Positions 37,250 through 48,330 of a stretch of DNA of 64,000 nt are shown here, one piece after another. The translations under genes and the position numbers were made by a program. The notes under the pieces were generated by a model. That model searched no databases and was not told the origin of the DNA. It saw only the letters and a list, made by a program, of their open reading frames with translations. Source of the stretch: Cinnamomum chago (taxonomy: Eukaryota > Streptophyta > Magnoliopsida > Laurales > Lauraceae); the NCBI GenBank assembly GCA_038049695.1, contig CP142451.1:44527001-44591000 (forward strand). Reading direction: 5' to 3'. The stretch's first letter is position 1, and each line of letters starts with the position of its first letter.

Positions 37250-38059
37250 TGTAAGACCCCGTCCCGAGTGACCTCGATTAGTGTTAATTAAGTTGTATTT
37301 TAGTTTTAAGTGTGTTTAGTGTATTTTGGTTAAGTTGGGATTACAATAGCGTTTGATATAGCTTTGGGAATTTTTGAGTGCCTTTATGACTAGTGGGGCC
37401 CTTTGGGGGTTTCTTTTATGACTTTGCGCGTACTTGGGGATTTATTTGAGATTCTTGTGTTCATTGTTATAATCTTGTTTTACTTGTCTTGTTAATCCCT
37501 ACAACTTTTATGTTGACCCCGTGCCCGTTCGAGACTCCAGAACCCGACTTTCCTAGCATTGAGGGCAAAACAGTCATTGTGCACTAAATCTGTACCCAAA
37601 ATTTGATATTCCTGAAACCCGTGAAACATATAATTTTTGGAAACTAGATATTTCAACGATCACTTTTCTCTTCTTCTTCGAATTCGTTCGAGGCACCGAT
37701 AGACATGATTTCGACCCACAAAGGTTTTCAGTGGTGGAGCCCACTCCCCACTTGTTTTATAAGGAAACCCTCCTTCCTCATTTTCCATTTTCTAGCTCAA
37801 CTCCATTCTTCACCTAGGGTTTCATTTTCTTCCTTCTTTTCTTGCTTTCCATCACCAAATCCCTATCAACTTGCATCAATAGCTAAATGGTTGTCATCAT
37901 CTTCTTCCTCACCACCATAGCTCTCCATTGATACCATTTTTAGAGAAGACCCTCCATTTCAAGATACTCTTTGAGCTCTCCTTGCTCATTTGGAGAACCT
38001 ACAAGTAAGAAATCCTCCCCATCTCTTAGATTCGTGTTCCTTTGGCCTTGAAGAGGCTC

Positions 38060-38581
38060 TGTGACGCCCCGGAGTCCCACATCGACTATAGAGAGGAAAG
38101 TGAATAGGGTTATATGTAGAGCTTACACCCTTACCTTGCATGAGGCCTTTTGATGGGTTGAGGCCCATCAGAAGCAAAACCGTGAGGCATGTGGGCCAAA
38201 GCGGACAATATCATGCATGCGTGAAGGGTGGGGCGTGACAAATGGTATCAGAGCCGACTCTCGACTAGTTCGAGTGTGGGTCACCTGCCGTGGCCTGGTG
38301 CAAGTGGGTGGGTCTCCATGTGGGAGGGCCAAGAGGGCTGACAGGCTACAGGGACTGGCAAGCTACTGCACAGGGACGTGCAGCCCTAAGGGGGGTGGAT
38401 TGTGACGCCCCAGAGTCCCACATCGACTATAGAGAGGAAAATGAATGGGGTTATATGTAGAGCTTACACCCTTACCTTACATGAGGCCTTTTGATGGGTT
38501 GAGGCCCATCAGAAGCAAAACCGTGAGGCTCATGGGCCAAAGCGGACAATATCATGCATGCGTGAAGGGTGGGGTGTTACA
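38060..38581 (+). mobile_element. TRIM (miniature LTR retrotransposon)
   Basis: Two 181-bp LTRs (38060-38240 and 38401-38581) start TGTGACGCCCC and end TGACA or TTACA. The 160-bp interior has an initiator tRNA-Met primer site TGGTATCAGAGCC at 38243-38255 and a purine tract AAGGGGGGTGGAT ending at 38400. Flanks are GGCTC and GGTTC, a 5-bp duplication with one mismatch. There is no coding capacity, as is normal for TRIMs. The LTRs differ at about 5 % of sites. Each LTR has a 7-bp-stem hairpin TGATGGG...CCCATCA. I see no 5S rRNA-like block, so it is not Cassandra. Confidence 0.93.
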
Positions 38582-39120
38582 GGTTCCATTTTCATTATTG
38601 TAAGGTTTCCCTTTATATTTCTTGTTTTAACCCATTTAGGGTTTGTTTTTGGGGATTTTGGGTCATAGCTTGGATTCTTGGCTTGGAGGAGTGTTAGAGC
38701 TTGTTATCGATTAGCTTGGACCCACGGCAAGTGGATGATTTGATTTTTATGAGCTTTCAATGGTTTTATAAGAAATGTGGTTGATTTTATTGTTTTCACA
38801 TACATGCTTACTTAATGCATTGACTTGAGATAAATGTTCATGAAAGAGCCTTGATAGTGCATTTATTGCCGTAGAAATGTTTAAATTCATTGCATTCAAT
38901 TTTCTCTTGTTTTATCTTAAATGTACCCTTATGTGTAGTGGTTTCCTTCCCTCATTTCTTTGTATTTGGATGTGATATTGTTGGAGGAAGATGGAATGGA
39001 TGATGTTGGAGACTTTATGTCGATTTGGATGGAGTTTTGGAACTCCTCATTTGATGTTTAAAGGAGGTTGTAGAAGGAAGGGAAAGAGAGGAGAAGAACT
39101 GTCCCGAAACTAGTTTCTGG

Positions 39121-39430
39121 ATAGTTCGCTCGAACGAACTTGACAGGTCGCCCGAGCGAACTTGACAGGTCACCCGAGCAAAGTGTCCAAAAAAAGGGTT
39201 CGTGCCATTCCAGTGGGCAGTTCGCTCTAGCGGACCCCTTTGTCGCTTGAGTGAACCCTCCTAGAACTCATTCTAGAGAGTGGTTAGTTCGAGCGAACCG
39301 AACTTTCGCTCGAGCCAACCTGATACTGGATGAGTTAGCTCGAGCGACCTCAACTTCGCTCGAGCGAACCCACCCAGACAACCATTCCAGAGAGCTCACC
39401 ACTCGAGCCAACCTCAAGTCCGCTCTAGCG
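39121..39430. repeat. CGCTCGAGCG-type palindromes, gypsy solo LTR
   Basis: About ten variably decayed copies of TTCGCTCGAGCGAAC. An exact 10-mer core lies at 39357-39366. The counterpart in element E lies at 57126-57363. Confidence 0.8.
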
Positions 39431-40400
39431 ATGGGTACTGCTCACCTGGGACTGTTTTGGGAGCATAAATTAAATGTTTATATGATTGTGAGAGGTTTGT
39501 TGGGAGCCCTATTGCAATGAGAAGAACCGTTCATATGATTTGACATCCGTTTGAGAAAGAAACCACATCACGAAGATTTCATTTGAAGTTTTAAGAATCC
39601 TAAGGTTTATAAGGAGCCTGGAATGTCCCCAAACTCAAAGAGTATCAAGATGTTATTAAATCGACATACGGGACCCCTATTCACCTTAAACAAATCTTGA
39701 ACCCCGATACTTGTCTTGAGATTTCGAAAGTTCATTTGTATTTCATTATTCCCGAATTTCTTATGCATTCCCGAAAATATTGAAATTGAAATTGCAGCAT
39801 TTTGCTAATTCAGATAAGCATGCCCCGATTGATATGACAGTTGTGCTTTTGAGCACCCCCGTCTCGTTTATTTATGTACTTGCTGTTAGGAATTTTGTAT
39901 TTGCAATTTGATGGATGCATTTTCACTTTAGCATCATTTGAATTTTCACACTTGCATTGTTTTAGAAAACCTTGAAATCTGGTTTTATACATGCATTGCT
40001 TTTAAGATTTGAAAAGATATTGTTTTATGCATGTTTTGTTTTTATACTTGGATGCATTGGTTTTAGAATCCAAACTCTTTTGAAAACCTAATTCTTTGTG
40101 CATTACTTTTGAGAAATCATATTGAGAATTTAGGTTTGTGCCTTGCATACATTCATCTCTTTCAGAATCATTTTTGTATGCATTTTTATGTGAAAAGAGT
40201 TTTTAGAAATCAAGCTAGCCTATGTTTTAAATCTTTCAAATTATTTTAGGCTTTTTGTGTTTCATGTTTTTAAACATCTTCATTTGATTTAAAACATGTT
40301 ATTCAAGCTTGATTTAGTGGCCAAAAGTTCCCCCAAGAAATACTTTGAAAAGTTGCATTTTTGGGATTTTTGGTCCAGGGGGTCTGCTGCCAGTGTGGCT

Positions 40401-40545
40401 GGTCGACCGGCCCAGAGGTCCCGGTCGACCGGGAACACTGCAGGCAGAAAGGGACCCTGGAGCCCCAACGGTCATTTTTCTGACCGTTGTGTGATCCCGG
40501 TCGACCGAGACCTGTTTCCAGGTCGACCGAGGACTAGCCGTTGGA
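40401..40545 (+). promoter_or_regulatory. Promoter-type module of the element 1 LTR
   Basis: CGGTCGACCG is exact at 40422-40431 and 40498-40507, with partial copies at 40400 and 40521. CCCAACGGTCA at 40464-40474 and, inverted, TAGCCGTTGGA at 40535-40545 both fit the plant M-phase MSA consensus YCYAACGGYYA bound by three-repeat MYB proteins. A TGACCGTTG inverted partner is at 40481. No clear TATA box is seen, only an A/T run near 40555. Confidence 0.6.
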
Positions 40546-41195
40546 CTGTTTTTCTTTTTAAAGTCCATTCATTTTCCAACTTTCAAAAGGCTTGAACCAT
40601 GAACTTTTGAGACCATTTTGGAGCCAAAGAAAGGGGAAGAAGTTGGAAAGGCTAGAGGGCTATTTGGAAATCAAATGCTTGAGTTTTAAAAAGGTAGATC
40701 TTACTTATCATTTTGATTTCCATTAAAATTAGAATCTATGCATGTTTAAATCTTTGTATTTTCTTTTATGCATGATTTTTAGTTTTTAAAGAGTTGTTTT
40801 GCAAACTCATTATCATCTTTGGAATATTAAGAATGGTTTGCAAACTCTCTTGACTAATTCACATGTTCTTAGACTTTAATATTCATACAACTTGTTTAGT
40901 TCATTTCTTCAAAGTTGTTTGAATCTTTTATGTGATTAGTTTTATCTTCAATCATCATTTTCTAAGCTTTGATTTTAAAATGCATCAAGCATTCATTTAG
41001 GAGCTTCATTGTAGACATTGATTGAAGTAAAGCATTCATACACTTGTGCACACACTTTAGCTTGTTTTAGTGTATGTTTGTAATTTGAATTAAACTTTCA
41101 TATTAGCCTATTTAAGAGGCAATTTCATTATGCTTAAACTGTATCTCTTAGAGTGATCTTTTGTAAAGACGCCTTCTTTGAGAAATCTCTTTTGT

Positions 41196-41363
41196 AAAGG
41201 TTATTGCTTAGCCTAAGAAAAGCATTGTGTAAAGGTTATTGCTTAGCCTAAGAAAAGCATCTTGTAAAGGTTATTGCTTAGCCTAGAAAAGCACATTGAG
41301 AGGTTGTTGTTTAGCCTAGAAAAACAACATTGTAAGGGTTATTGCTTAGCCTAGTAAAAAGCA
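41196..41363 (+). repeat. Array of five stem-loops, element 1 LTR
   Basis: Tandem units of about 35 bp read TGCTT-AGCCTAAGAA-AAGCA with variations. The fourth unit has quite different arms, TGTTGTTT (41305-41312) and AAACAACA (41322-41329), which still pair over 8 bp. Similar arrays are at 47953-48083, 53143-53273 and about 35808-35875. Confidence 0.85.
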
Positions 41364-41632
41364 TAAATAGTGGAAATCCGGTGGGGTGATTGGATCACAA
41401 GCCGGTAGTGGACGTAGGCATTGAGGCCGAACCACTATAAACCTTTGTGTTGTGGTGCTTGCTTTTGTGGTGATTGTTTATCTTAGCTTCCGCATATTGT
41501 TTGATTAATCATCACATGTGACTAGTTTATGTTAAGAATTTAAAATTGGTCTAAATTGGTCATATTTGTAACACACCCTATTCACCCCCCCCCCCCCCCC
41601 CCCTCTAGGGTTAGGATCCAAGGACTTTCAAT

Positions 41633-41645
41633 TGGTATCAGAGCC
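41633..41645 (+). other. Primer binding site of element 1
   Basis: TGGTATCAGAGCC two bases after the 5' LTR, complementary to initiator tRNA-Met. Confidence 0.9.
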
Positions 41646-41730
41646 AAGTGCTCTATCTTTTAGGATCAAGTGTTTGGAACTCTTGATTAGGTGTAAAAAC
41701 CTAAGGTCAAAACCCTAGAGTTGTCCTTGC

Positions 41731-43104
41731 ATGAAAATCATTAGAATGGACTCCACTATGCTAGACTTTGTAGATTCTTCTAGACCCCTCATTCTTCCTT
41801 CTATTGGAGATTCAAACCCTCAATTAAATGAATATCAATTTGATTCAAAAGAGGAAGAAAATGAGTATGATGAAGATGATCTTCAACAAGCCTATAATGA
41901 ATTATATACATTATCTTCAAAGATTGATAAGAGAAATAAAAGTTTAAAAGAAGAATCAAATAGACTAAACATAGAGCTAGTCTCTTCAAAAGATGAGCTT
42001 AGAGAGAAAGAAGAAGTCATAAATTGTTTAGAATCTAAGTTCATGATCTCTTTAAATAACCTATCTAACATTCAAGATGAACTAAAAGAATTAAAGATGG
42101 GTTATGATAATGTCAATAAGGAAAATTTAAATCTAAGAGATCAAATAAAAAGGCAAGACAAAGACTTTATCAATTTAGAAGCCAAGTTGATTAAAAGTAA
42201 GTTAAAAACCAAAGAACTTGGATCTAATGTTGTTAATGAACTAAAACTTGAATTAAAACTTGCCAATGAAGAGCTAAGCAAATATAAGGAAATTGAAAAT
42301 GAACTTTCAAAAGTCAAAAATGAAAGTTCAATCCTTATAACCAAAGTCACTCAACTTGAAGTTTATAAACAAAAGTATGAGTGCAAGTTTACCTAAAGTG
42401 AAGAAAGACTTGAAAAATTATTTAAATTGGGTAAATCTCATGGAGATAGGACGGGTCTTGGTTTTAATAAGTATACTTCACATGACCCTAAATTCACCAA
42501 CACTTTTGTGAAAGGTGAGTCCTCTTTCTCTAGCACTCTTTCTCCAATGTCCAAAACTAAATGTCATTATTGTGGTAAAGTAGGACATTTCAAATTTGAG
42601 TGCAAATTAAGGAAAAGTCATATGTCTAAACCCATCTTTGAACCTAAGAAAGTTAAATCTAATTCTATGAAGGGTAAGACTTTGAACTCCAAGGAAGACT
42701 CTAAGAAATCTAAACAAGTTAAATCAATTCAAAAAGAGTCATCCAAGATAGATTTTAAAAAGACTAAAAATCAAAATAAATCTATCAACAAGAAACTTCT
42801 CTCTTTTCCTCCTTTAACCTTAGAAATGAAAGAGTTCTTGAAAAAGATTGAAAAGTTAAAATTAAAGTTCAAAAGGCAAAAAGAGGGAGGAAAAGCTAAA
42901 AGAAATGAGAAGAATAAAAAGAAAATGGCACACCAACTTTCTAAGACTAATCATCAATCGAAAATAGTCAAACCTCAAAGATGTGATGTTAGGTCTAAAA
43001 GAATTCGATCTCTATCTCCTTTAGTTGGTGGAAGTTCCAAAATAGTCTCCAAAGCCCAAGACCTTAGGTGGATTCCTAAAGTTATCTACTTAGACAAACC
43101 TTAA
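41731..43104 (+). pseudogene. gag: Gag-like region of element 1
   Basis: Encodes an acidic start, a long coiled coil (many E/L/K/N residues, about 41850-42400), a GDRTGLGFNKY motif near 42445, one CCHC knuckle CHYCGKVGHFKFEC near 42562-42603, and a strongly basic Lys-rich tail. The layout matches the C-terminal half of SIRE-type gag. No capsid-type (UBN2) N-terminal domain is seen, unlike element D. A/T-rich codon use. About one break separates two long frames. It is probably a decayed structural protein of a non-autonomous element. Confidence 0.8.
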
Positions 43105-45522
43105 GGCCTTGAACCTTCTTGACCAACCTATTCTTTTTAAGTTAAATCACTTTGTTGGTCATGTTGCTTTGCATTTTGTTCTTTCTTAGTTACATTTATT
43201 AAAATGCATTGTTTCTTTATGATCAATTGATTTTGTTTTCATAGACCATTCTTGTTACATATCATGGTTTTCAAAATCTTTTGATTATAATTTCATCATG
43301 TTTGATTTGCTTTTTGCTCATATTTAGTTGTATGTCTTGCATTGCATTTCTGTACATGACTAATTGATTGTGTTTTTAAAAGCTTTCATAGCTAATTTAT
43401 TCATGATCAATTGTTGTTGAATCATTTGTGTAGATGTCATAGTAAGATTTTTTTTAACAAATGATTTGAATCAATTCAAGTTTTTCCATGGATTTCTAAG
43501 TTATACTTTTATATGGAAAATCATTGTTTTGAAAAATCAACTTGTATGTGTTTCATTTGAGTTATATCTTTTAAAATACAATGTTGAAAATTGATCTTCA
43601 AAATCATTCTTTTTATGCTCATTGTTGGATTTTGTTTATCAAAATGATTTGAAGATTGTTTGAATGGATATGCTCTATAACATCATTCGTATAATCATCT
43701 AAGCATGTTCCATGTTCTCATTTCCTTTTCTTTTGGTTTCATTACCTTAGAAATGGAAATGAATGTTGTTTGCATCTTTGCTTATTTACATCCTTTTTAT
43801 ATGCAAATGACTATTGGTTCCATGTATGGTTGTGATACTAGTTATATTTGTAGAAGCCATACTAGAACCCAAATCCATCCTCTATGCCTTCTAGTCATTT
43901 CTTTTTGGATGGTTATGATGTTGATTCATGTAGATTCTCTTGATATCATCCTTATACATGTTTCAACTTCATAGTAGTGTTCTTGATCATATGAAACTCT
44001 TTGAAATCCATTCATTGTATTTCTATATGTTTGATGGATATCTTATATGTTGAATTCATATGATTTTGACACTTTGGAAATTGCATGCATTTCAAAGTTA
44101 TATCCTTTTGCATTGCAATTTGCCTTGTTCATCACTATGCTCATTAGTCATATCTTTAAAAGTGATGAATATCCATTTATGATGCTTGATGGAATATTGT
44201 GTTTGTCACATCCTTGCTCTTTATCATGTTGTCAAATTCAATTGGTTTCAATTAGTAAAATTTTCTATTGATTTGATTTCTTGTGAATGTGATAGACCAT
44301 GTGTACATTGGTTTGAACTTAATAGTTATATGTTTACACTCCATGTCACATTCCATTAGCATCATAATGTTCATGCTTGCCACCTCTCTTGCTCATATTG
44401 GTATATCTCATGACCACCATGTTTATGTGTTCATAATATTGGTTGGTTATTAGTTGAGGTTGGCTTCATGTTTGAATTTCATTTCACTCATCATACACAT
44501 GATAGTCATATTTTTTTTGATTGAATGAAATGATTTCAAAACTTACATAGCATATGATTTTCATAGGTAAATTATTTAATGCTATGTTTAGTAAACCCCA
44601 TTGCATCATGGATAGCTCTAATTTGAATTTTTCCTAATAGTTATATTTTTAAATCCATTTTAGAGTGATTGTGTTAATAGACTTATCTTTAAATCTCAAT
44701 TGGTATTCTTTGTTTTTCCAATTGGTATCCATGATTGTTTTTCTCATTAGACCTTGCTTTCTTTTGGAAATTTGATCATATTGAGCCTTAGTTAAACGAA
44801 TCTAATCCTTTCCTTGAAGTGACCCTCAATTGGTAAAACCATCTTCTTCTTGAACTAAATAGTTATATCTTTGTCAAAAGTTTGACAAAAGGAGAGAATG
44901 GATTGAGGGGGAGTGTAAATCTTCATAGGAAGTATTAGTTTTGATCAAATTGACCATTGGATTGACTTTGAGCCCTTAGAGATAACTTCCATACATGATA
45001 GCCTGTTATGTATTTCATTTTCGATTTCATTTGTTAACAGGTGCTACTAAAGGTATTTTCCTTATTTCATGTGTGTAGGTATTTTTGCAATTTAATGGCA
45101 AAGGGGGAGAGAGAGTTCAAGTACTCAAAGATCTCCTACTCTTCAAAGGGGGAGAGAGCTTTCAAGTTCTCTAAAGGTGAAGAGAATGTCCAAGCTTCCT
45201 AAGGAGAGTTGTGTATGATCTTCTACAAGGGGAGAGAATGCATACCTTGCCAAAGGGAGAGAGAGGCATGGTCAAAGGGGGAGAGCAAATAGAAGAAAGA
45301 AAGCTTGGAGCTAAAGAAGATGCTTGGCCATAAAGAAAGAAAGATTGAAGAATGATCAAGCACCAAGCATCAAGAAGAATGAAAGAAAAGAGCCCAAGAG
45401 CCCAAGCTAAGAGGAGGAGCATCCAAGAAGATTTCAAGTCTTGTCCAGCTTAGGGGGAGCTGAAGACTAAGTGTGTAATTTCAATGATGAGTAAGTTGCT
45501 ATCAAATTGCAAAGGGGGAGAT
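43105..45522 (+). other. Gene-less interior and purine-rich 3' part of element 1
   Basis: A T-rich region with no recognisable coding. A degenerate word near AGTTATATCT recurs about fifteen times (for example near 43560, 44095, 44637 and 44870). From about 45097 several AAAGGGGGAGAG runs follow. The last, AAAGGGGGAGAT, ends at 45522 directly before the 3' LTR and is the likely polypurine tract. It aligns with the interior of element 2. Confidence 0.8.
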
Positions 45523-46151
45523 TGTTAGGAATTTTGTATTTGCAATTTGATGGATGCATTTTCACTTTAGCATCATTTGAATTTTCACACTTGCATTGTT
45601 TTAGAAAACCTTGAAATCTGGTTTTATACATGCATTGCTTTTTAGAAAGGGCCCCTGGAGCCCCAACGGTCATTTTTCTGACCGTTGTGTGATCCCGATC
45701 GACCGAGACCTGTTTCCAGGTCGACCGAGGACTAGCCGTTGGATTGTTTTTCTTTTTAAAGTCCATTCATTTTCCAACTTTCAAAAGGCTTGAACCATGA
45801 ACTTTTGAGACCATTTTGGAGCCAAAGAAAGGGGAAGAAGTTGGAAAGGCTAGAGGGCTATTTGGAAATCAAATGCTTGAGTTTTAAAAAGGTAGATCTT
45901 ATTTATCATTTTGATTTCCATTAAAATTAGAATCTATGCATGTTTAAATCTTTGTATTTTCTTTTATGCATGATTTCTAGTTTTTAAAGAGTTGTTTTGC
46001 AAACTCATTATCATCTTTGGAATATTAAGAATGGTTTGCAAACTCTCTTGACTAATTCACATGTTCTTAGACTTTAATATTCATACAACTTGTTTAGTTC
46101 ATTTCTTCAAAGTTGTTTGAATCTTTTATGTGATTAGTTTTATCTTCAATC
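45523..46151 (+). repeat. Partial 3' LTR of element 1
   Basis: Starts TGTTAGGAATTTTG like the 5' LTR, is shorter than the matching part of that copy, and is cut by element 2 at 46152. The rest of it is not present in the window. Confidence 0.88.
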
Positions 46152-46532
46152 TGTTAAGAATTTTCTAGATTGCAATTTGATGGATGCATTATCATTCAAG
46201 CATCATTTGATTTACACACATGCATTGTTTTAGATAAACTTGAAATCTTGATTTATTCATGCATTACTTTTAAGAGTTGTAAAAGTTTTGATTTATGCAT
46301 GATTTGTTTTTAAATCTTGGATGCATTTGTTTTAGAAAAGAGTTTTAGAAAATCAAGCTAGCCTATGAGTTTTAAATCTTTCAAAATGTTTTAGGCTTTT
46401 TATGTTCCATGTTTTAAAACCGTTAGAATGATTTAAAAGATGTTTTAAAGCTTGATTTTATGGCCCAAATAATTCCACAAAGAAATACTTTGAATTTGCA
46501 AAAAATGGATTTTGGGGCCACTGCAGTGTCGC

Positions 46533-46697
46533 CGGTCGACCGGCGCAGAGGTCCCGGTCGACCGGGAACACTGCAAGGCAGAAAGTTGCCCTGGCGCCCC
46601 AACGGTCAGAAATTTGACCGTTGTGTGGTCCCGGTCGACCGAGGCCTGTGTGCCGGTCGACCGAGGACTAGCCGTTGGCAACTTTTTGCTATAAATA
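46533..46697 (+). promoter_or_regulatory. Palindromes, MYB-like hairpin and TATA box, element 2 first LTR
   Basis: CGGTCGACCG is exact at 46533, 46555, 46632 and 46654. CCCAACGGTCA (46598-46608) fits the MSA consensus and forms a perfect 9-bp-arm inverted repeat with TGACCGTTG (46600-46623). TAGCCGTTGG follows near 46669, then TATAAATA at 46690-46697. The order is the same in the LTRs at 34596 and 39884. A promoter role is inferred from order and words only. Confidence 0.65.
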
Positions 46698-47952
46698 TGA
46701 GTTCTTTCCCTTGCCAAAAGTTGGGATTTTTAAGCCCCTCCTTGAGAGGTATTGAGGCATATCAAGAGGGAAAAGAACCAAGGGATGAAGGGGAAGATTA
46801 GGAAAGCTAAAGCTTGGATTAATGAAGTTAAACCACCAAGTAGGCTCTTCCTTTCTTAATCATAGTTTTTCATGCCTTGTTTTATTTTTGGTAAATCATT
46901 TCTAGCATGTTAAACTATGTTTGTGTTGTGTCCTTAACATGTGTTATGTTTTGAGTTGATTTATTAATTTGGATACAACACCATATGATTCAATTCAAGT
47001 AGTACTTAACTTTGGTAAATCTAAGTAGATCATGTTAATGTAAAAACCTTTGAAATCATATGTAACATGATCCATATACTTGGTTGAATCTTTGGTTGTT
47101 GTTTTCCATCATAAGAACATCTCTCTCAAAACTAACTTATGTTTTGGATTCAACTTCTTTACAAATCATATGTTTTCATGTTTTGTTTTATCATTGGTAA
47201 ATCTTAGTAACATGTTAACCTATGATGTGTTGTATCCTTAGCATGTGTTATATTTTGAATAGATCTATTGTTTTGGATACATCACCATTGATTCATCAAA
47301 GTAGTACTTTATCTTTGGTAAATCTAAGTAGATCATGTTAATGAAATATGTAACATGATTCATATACTTTGTTGAATCATTGGTTGTTGTTTTTCCATCA
47401 TAAGAAAATCTCTCTCAAATGTATCTTATGTTTTGGATCCAACATCATTACAAATCATATGTGTATTATTGTTTTAAAGTATCAACTTGCTTTACTTTGA
47501 TAGGTATATCATTTTCAAGTTGTCTTTATAATTACATATGATTTGTCCCCTCTCATCAATCAAATCTATTATTATGTTTTGAGCTTCATTGATGATTTGA
47601 TTGACATCCCTATGCATCACATGTTTAGAGCTAATCCATTTCATACAACTTGTGTAACTTTGATATCATTAACAAGTTGTTACTTTTAACATGTGATTGC
47701 ATTACATCCTCAATCATAAATGTTTTATGAGCTAAAACTTTCAAAAGCCTTAGGCTTACATTTTCAAAATGATTGAGGACCACACACACACACTTCATTT
47801 GTTTTCAACTTTGCATTCATAGTGTGAGTGTGTATTTGTATTTCACTTCCATATCCGCCTATTTAAGAGGCAATGTAATGAGCTTAATTGAATCTCCATC
47901 AAGTGTATTAAAGACACTATCTTAGTGAGATAACCAACCTTGTGGTTGAAGA

Positions 47953-48083
47953 GGTTATTGCTTAGCCTATAAAAGCATAATGGATAGGTTGATGTTAAGC
48001 CTTGAAAAACATCAATGTAAAGGTTATTGCTTAGCCTTGGAAAGCATATTGTAAAGGTTATTGCTTAGCCTATTGAAAAGCAT
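47953..48083 (+). repeat. Array of four stem-loops, element 2 first LTR
   Basis: Three units have TGCTT/AAGCA arms around AGCCTAT or AGCCTTGG loops. The second unit has arms TTGATGTT (47989-47996) and AACATCAA (48008-48015), pairing over 8 bp with different bases. Confidence 0.85.
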
Positions 48084-48330
48084 AAATAGTGGAAATCCGG
48101 TGGGGTGTTGAGTCACAAGCCGGTAGTGGATGTAGGCATTGAGGCCGAACCACTATAAATCCTTGTGTGATGGTGCTTGCTTTGTGGTGATTGTTTATAT
48201 TAGCTTCCGCATATTGTTTGATAATCATCACTTGTGACTAGTTTAGTTTAAGAATTTAAAATTGGTCATAAAAGGAGCTCACCCTATTCACCCCCCCCCC
48301 CTCTAGGGTTCGGATCCCCATGGACTTACA

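Larger units (their letters stand above)
39884..41630 (+). repeat. 5' LTR of element 1
   Basis: A 1747-bp LTR, TGTTAGGAATTTTG to AAGGACTTTCA. It carries CGGTCGACCG palindromes, mitotic MYB-like sites, a stem-loop array, a TAGTGG...CCACTA hairpin at 41406-41437 and a run of 19 C about 25 bp before its end. Confidence 0.93.
39884..46151 (+). mobile_element. Element 1: non-autonomous SIRE-related element with gag only
   Basis: 5' LTR 39884-41630, primer site 41633, gag-like region 41731-43104, a long non-coding interior, purine tract and a partial 3' LTR 45523-46151. It is inserted in the gypsy solo LTR. No protease, integrase or reverse transcriptase is present, so it would have to use the enzymes of a related element. 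The gag coiled coil followed by G-x-x-TGLGF resembles the gag of element D, which suggests a SIRE-type helper. The 3' LTR is interrupted by element 2 and its far end is missing. About one break is seen in the gag-like region. Confidence 0.87.
46152..48330 (+). repeat. First LTR of element 2
   Basis: A 2179-bp LTR, TGTTAAGAATTTTCTAG to GGACTTACA, followed by primer site TGGTATCAGAGCG at 48333-48345. It contains the promoter module at 46533-46697, a stem-loop array at 47953-48083 and a TAGTGG...CCACTA hairpin at 48124-48155. Confidence 0.93.

Noticed and set aside
38060-38581. Cassandra-type TRIM with 5S rRNA promoter
   Set aside because: Only a faint likeness (CCCATCAGAA). The 5S internal control boxes are not present.
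41196-41363. Repeat-spacer pattern as a CRISPR-like array
   Set aside because: Plant LTR context, no unique spacers of even length, and the units are stem-loops with varying arms.
46460-46801. Open frame with repeated VDR/GRP motifs in the element 2 LTR (and its copy near 51636), as a possible peptide gene
   Set aside because: The repeated residues are just translations of CGGTCGACCG palindromes. The frame crosses the promoter module and TATA box and has no counterpart in the related LTRs.
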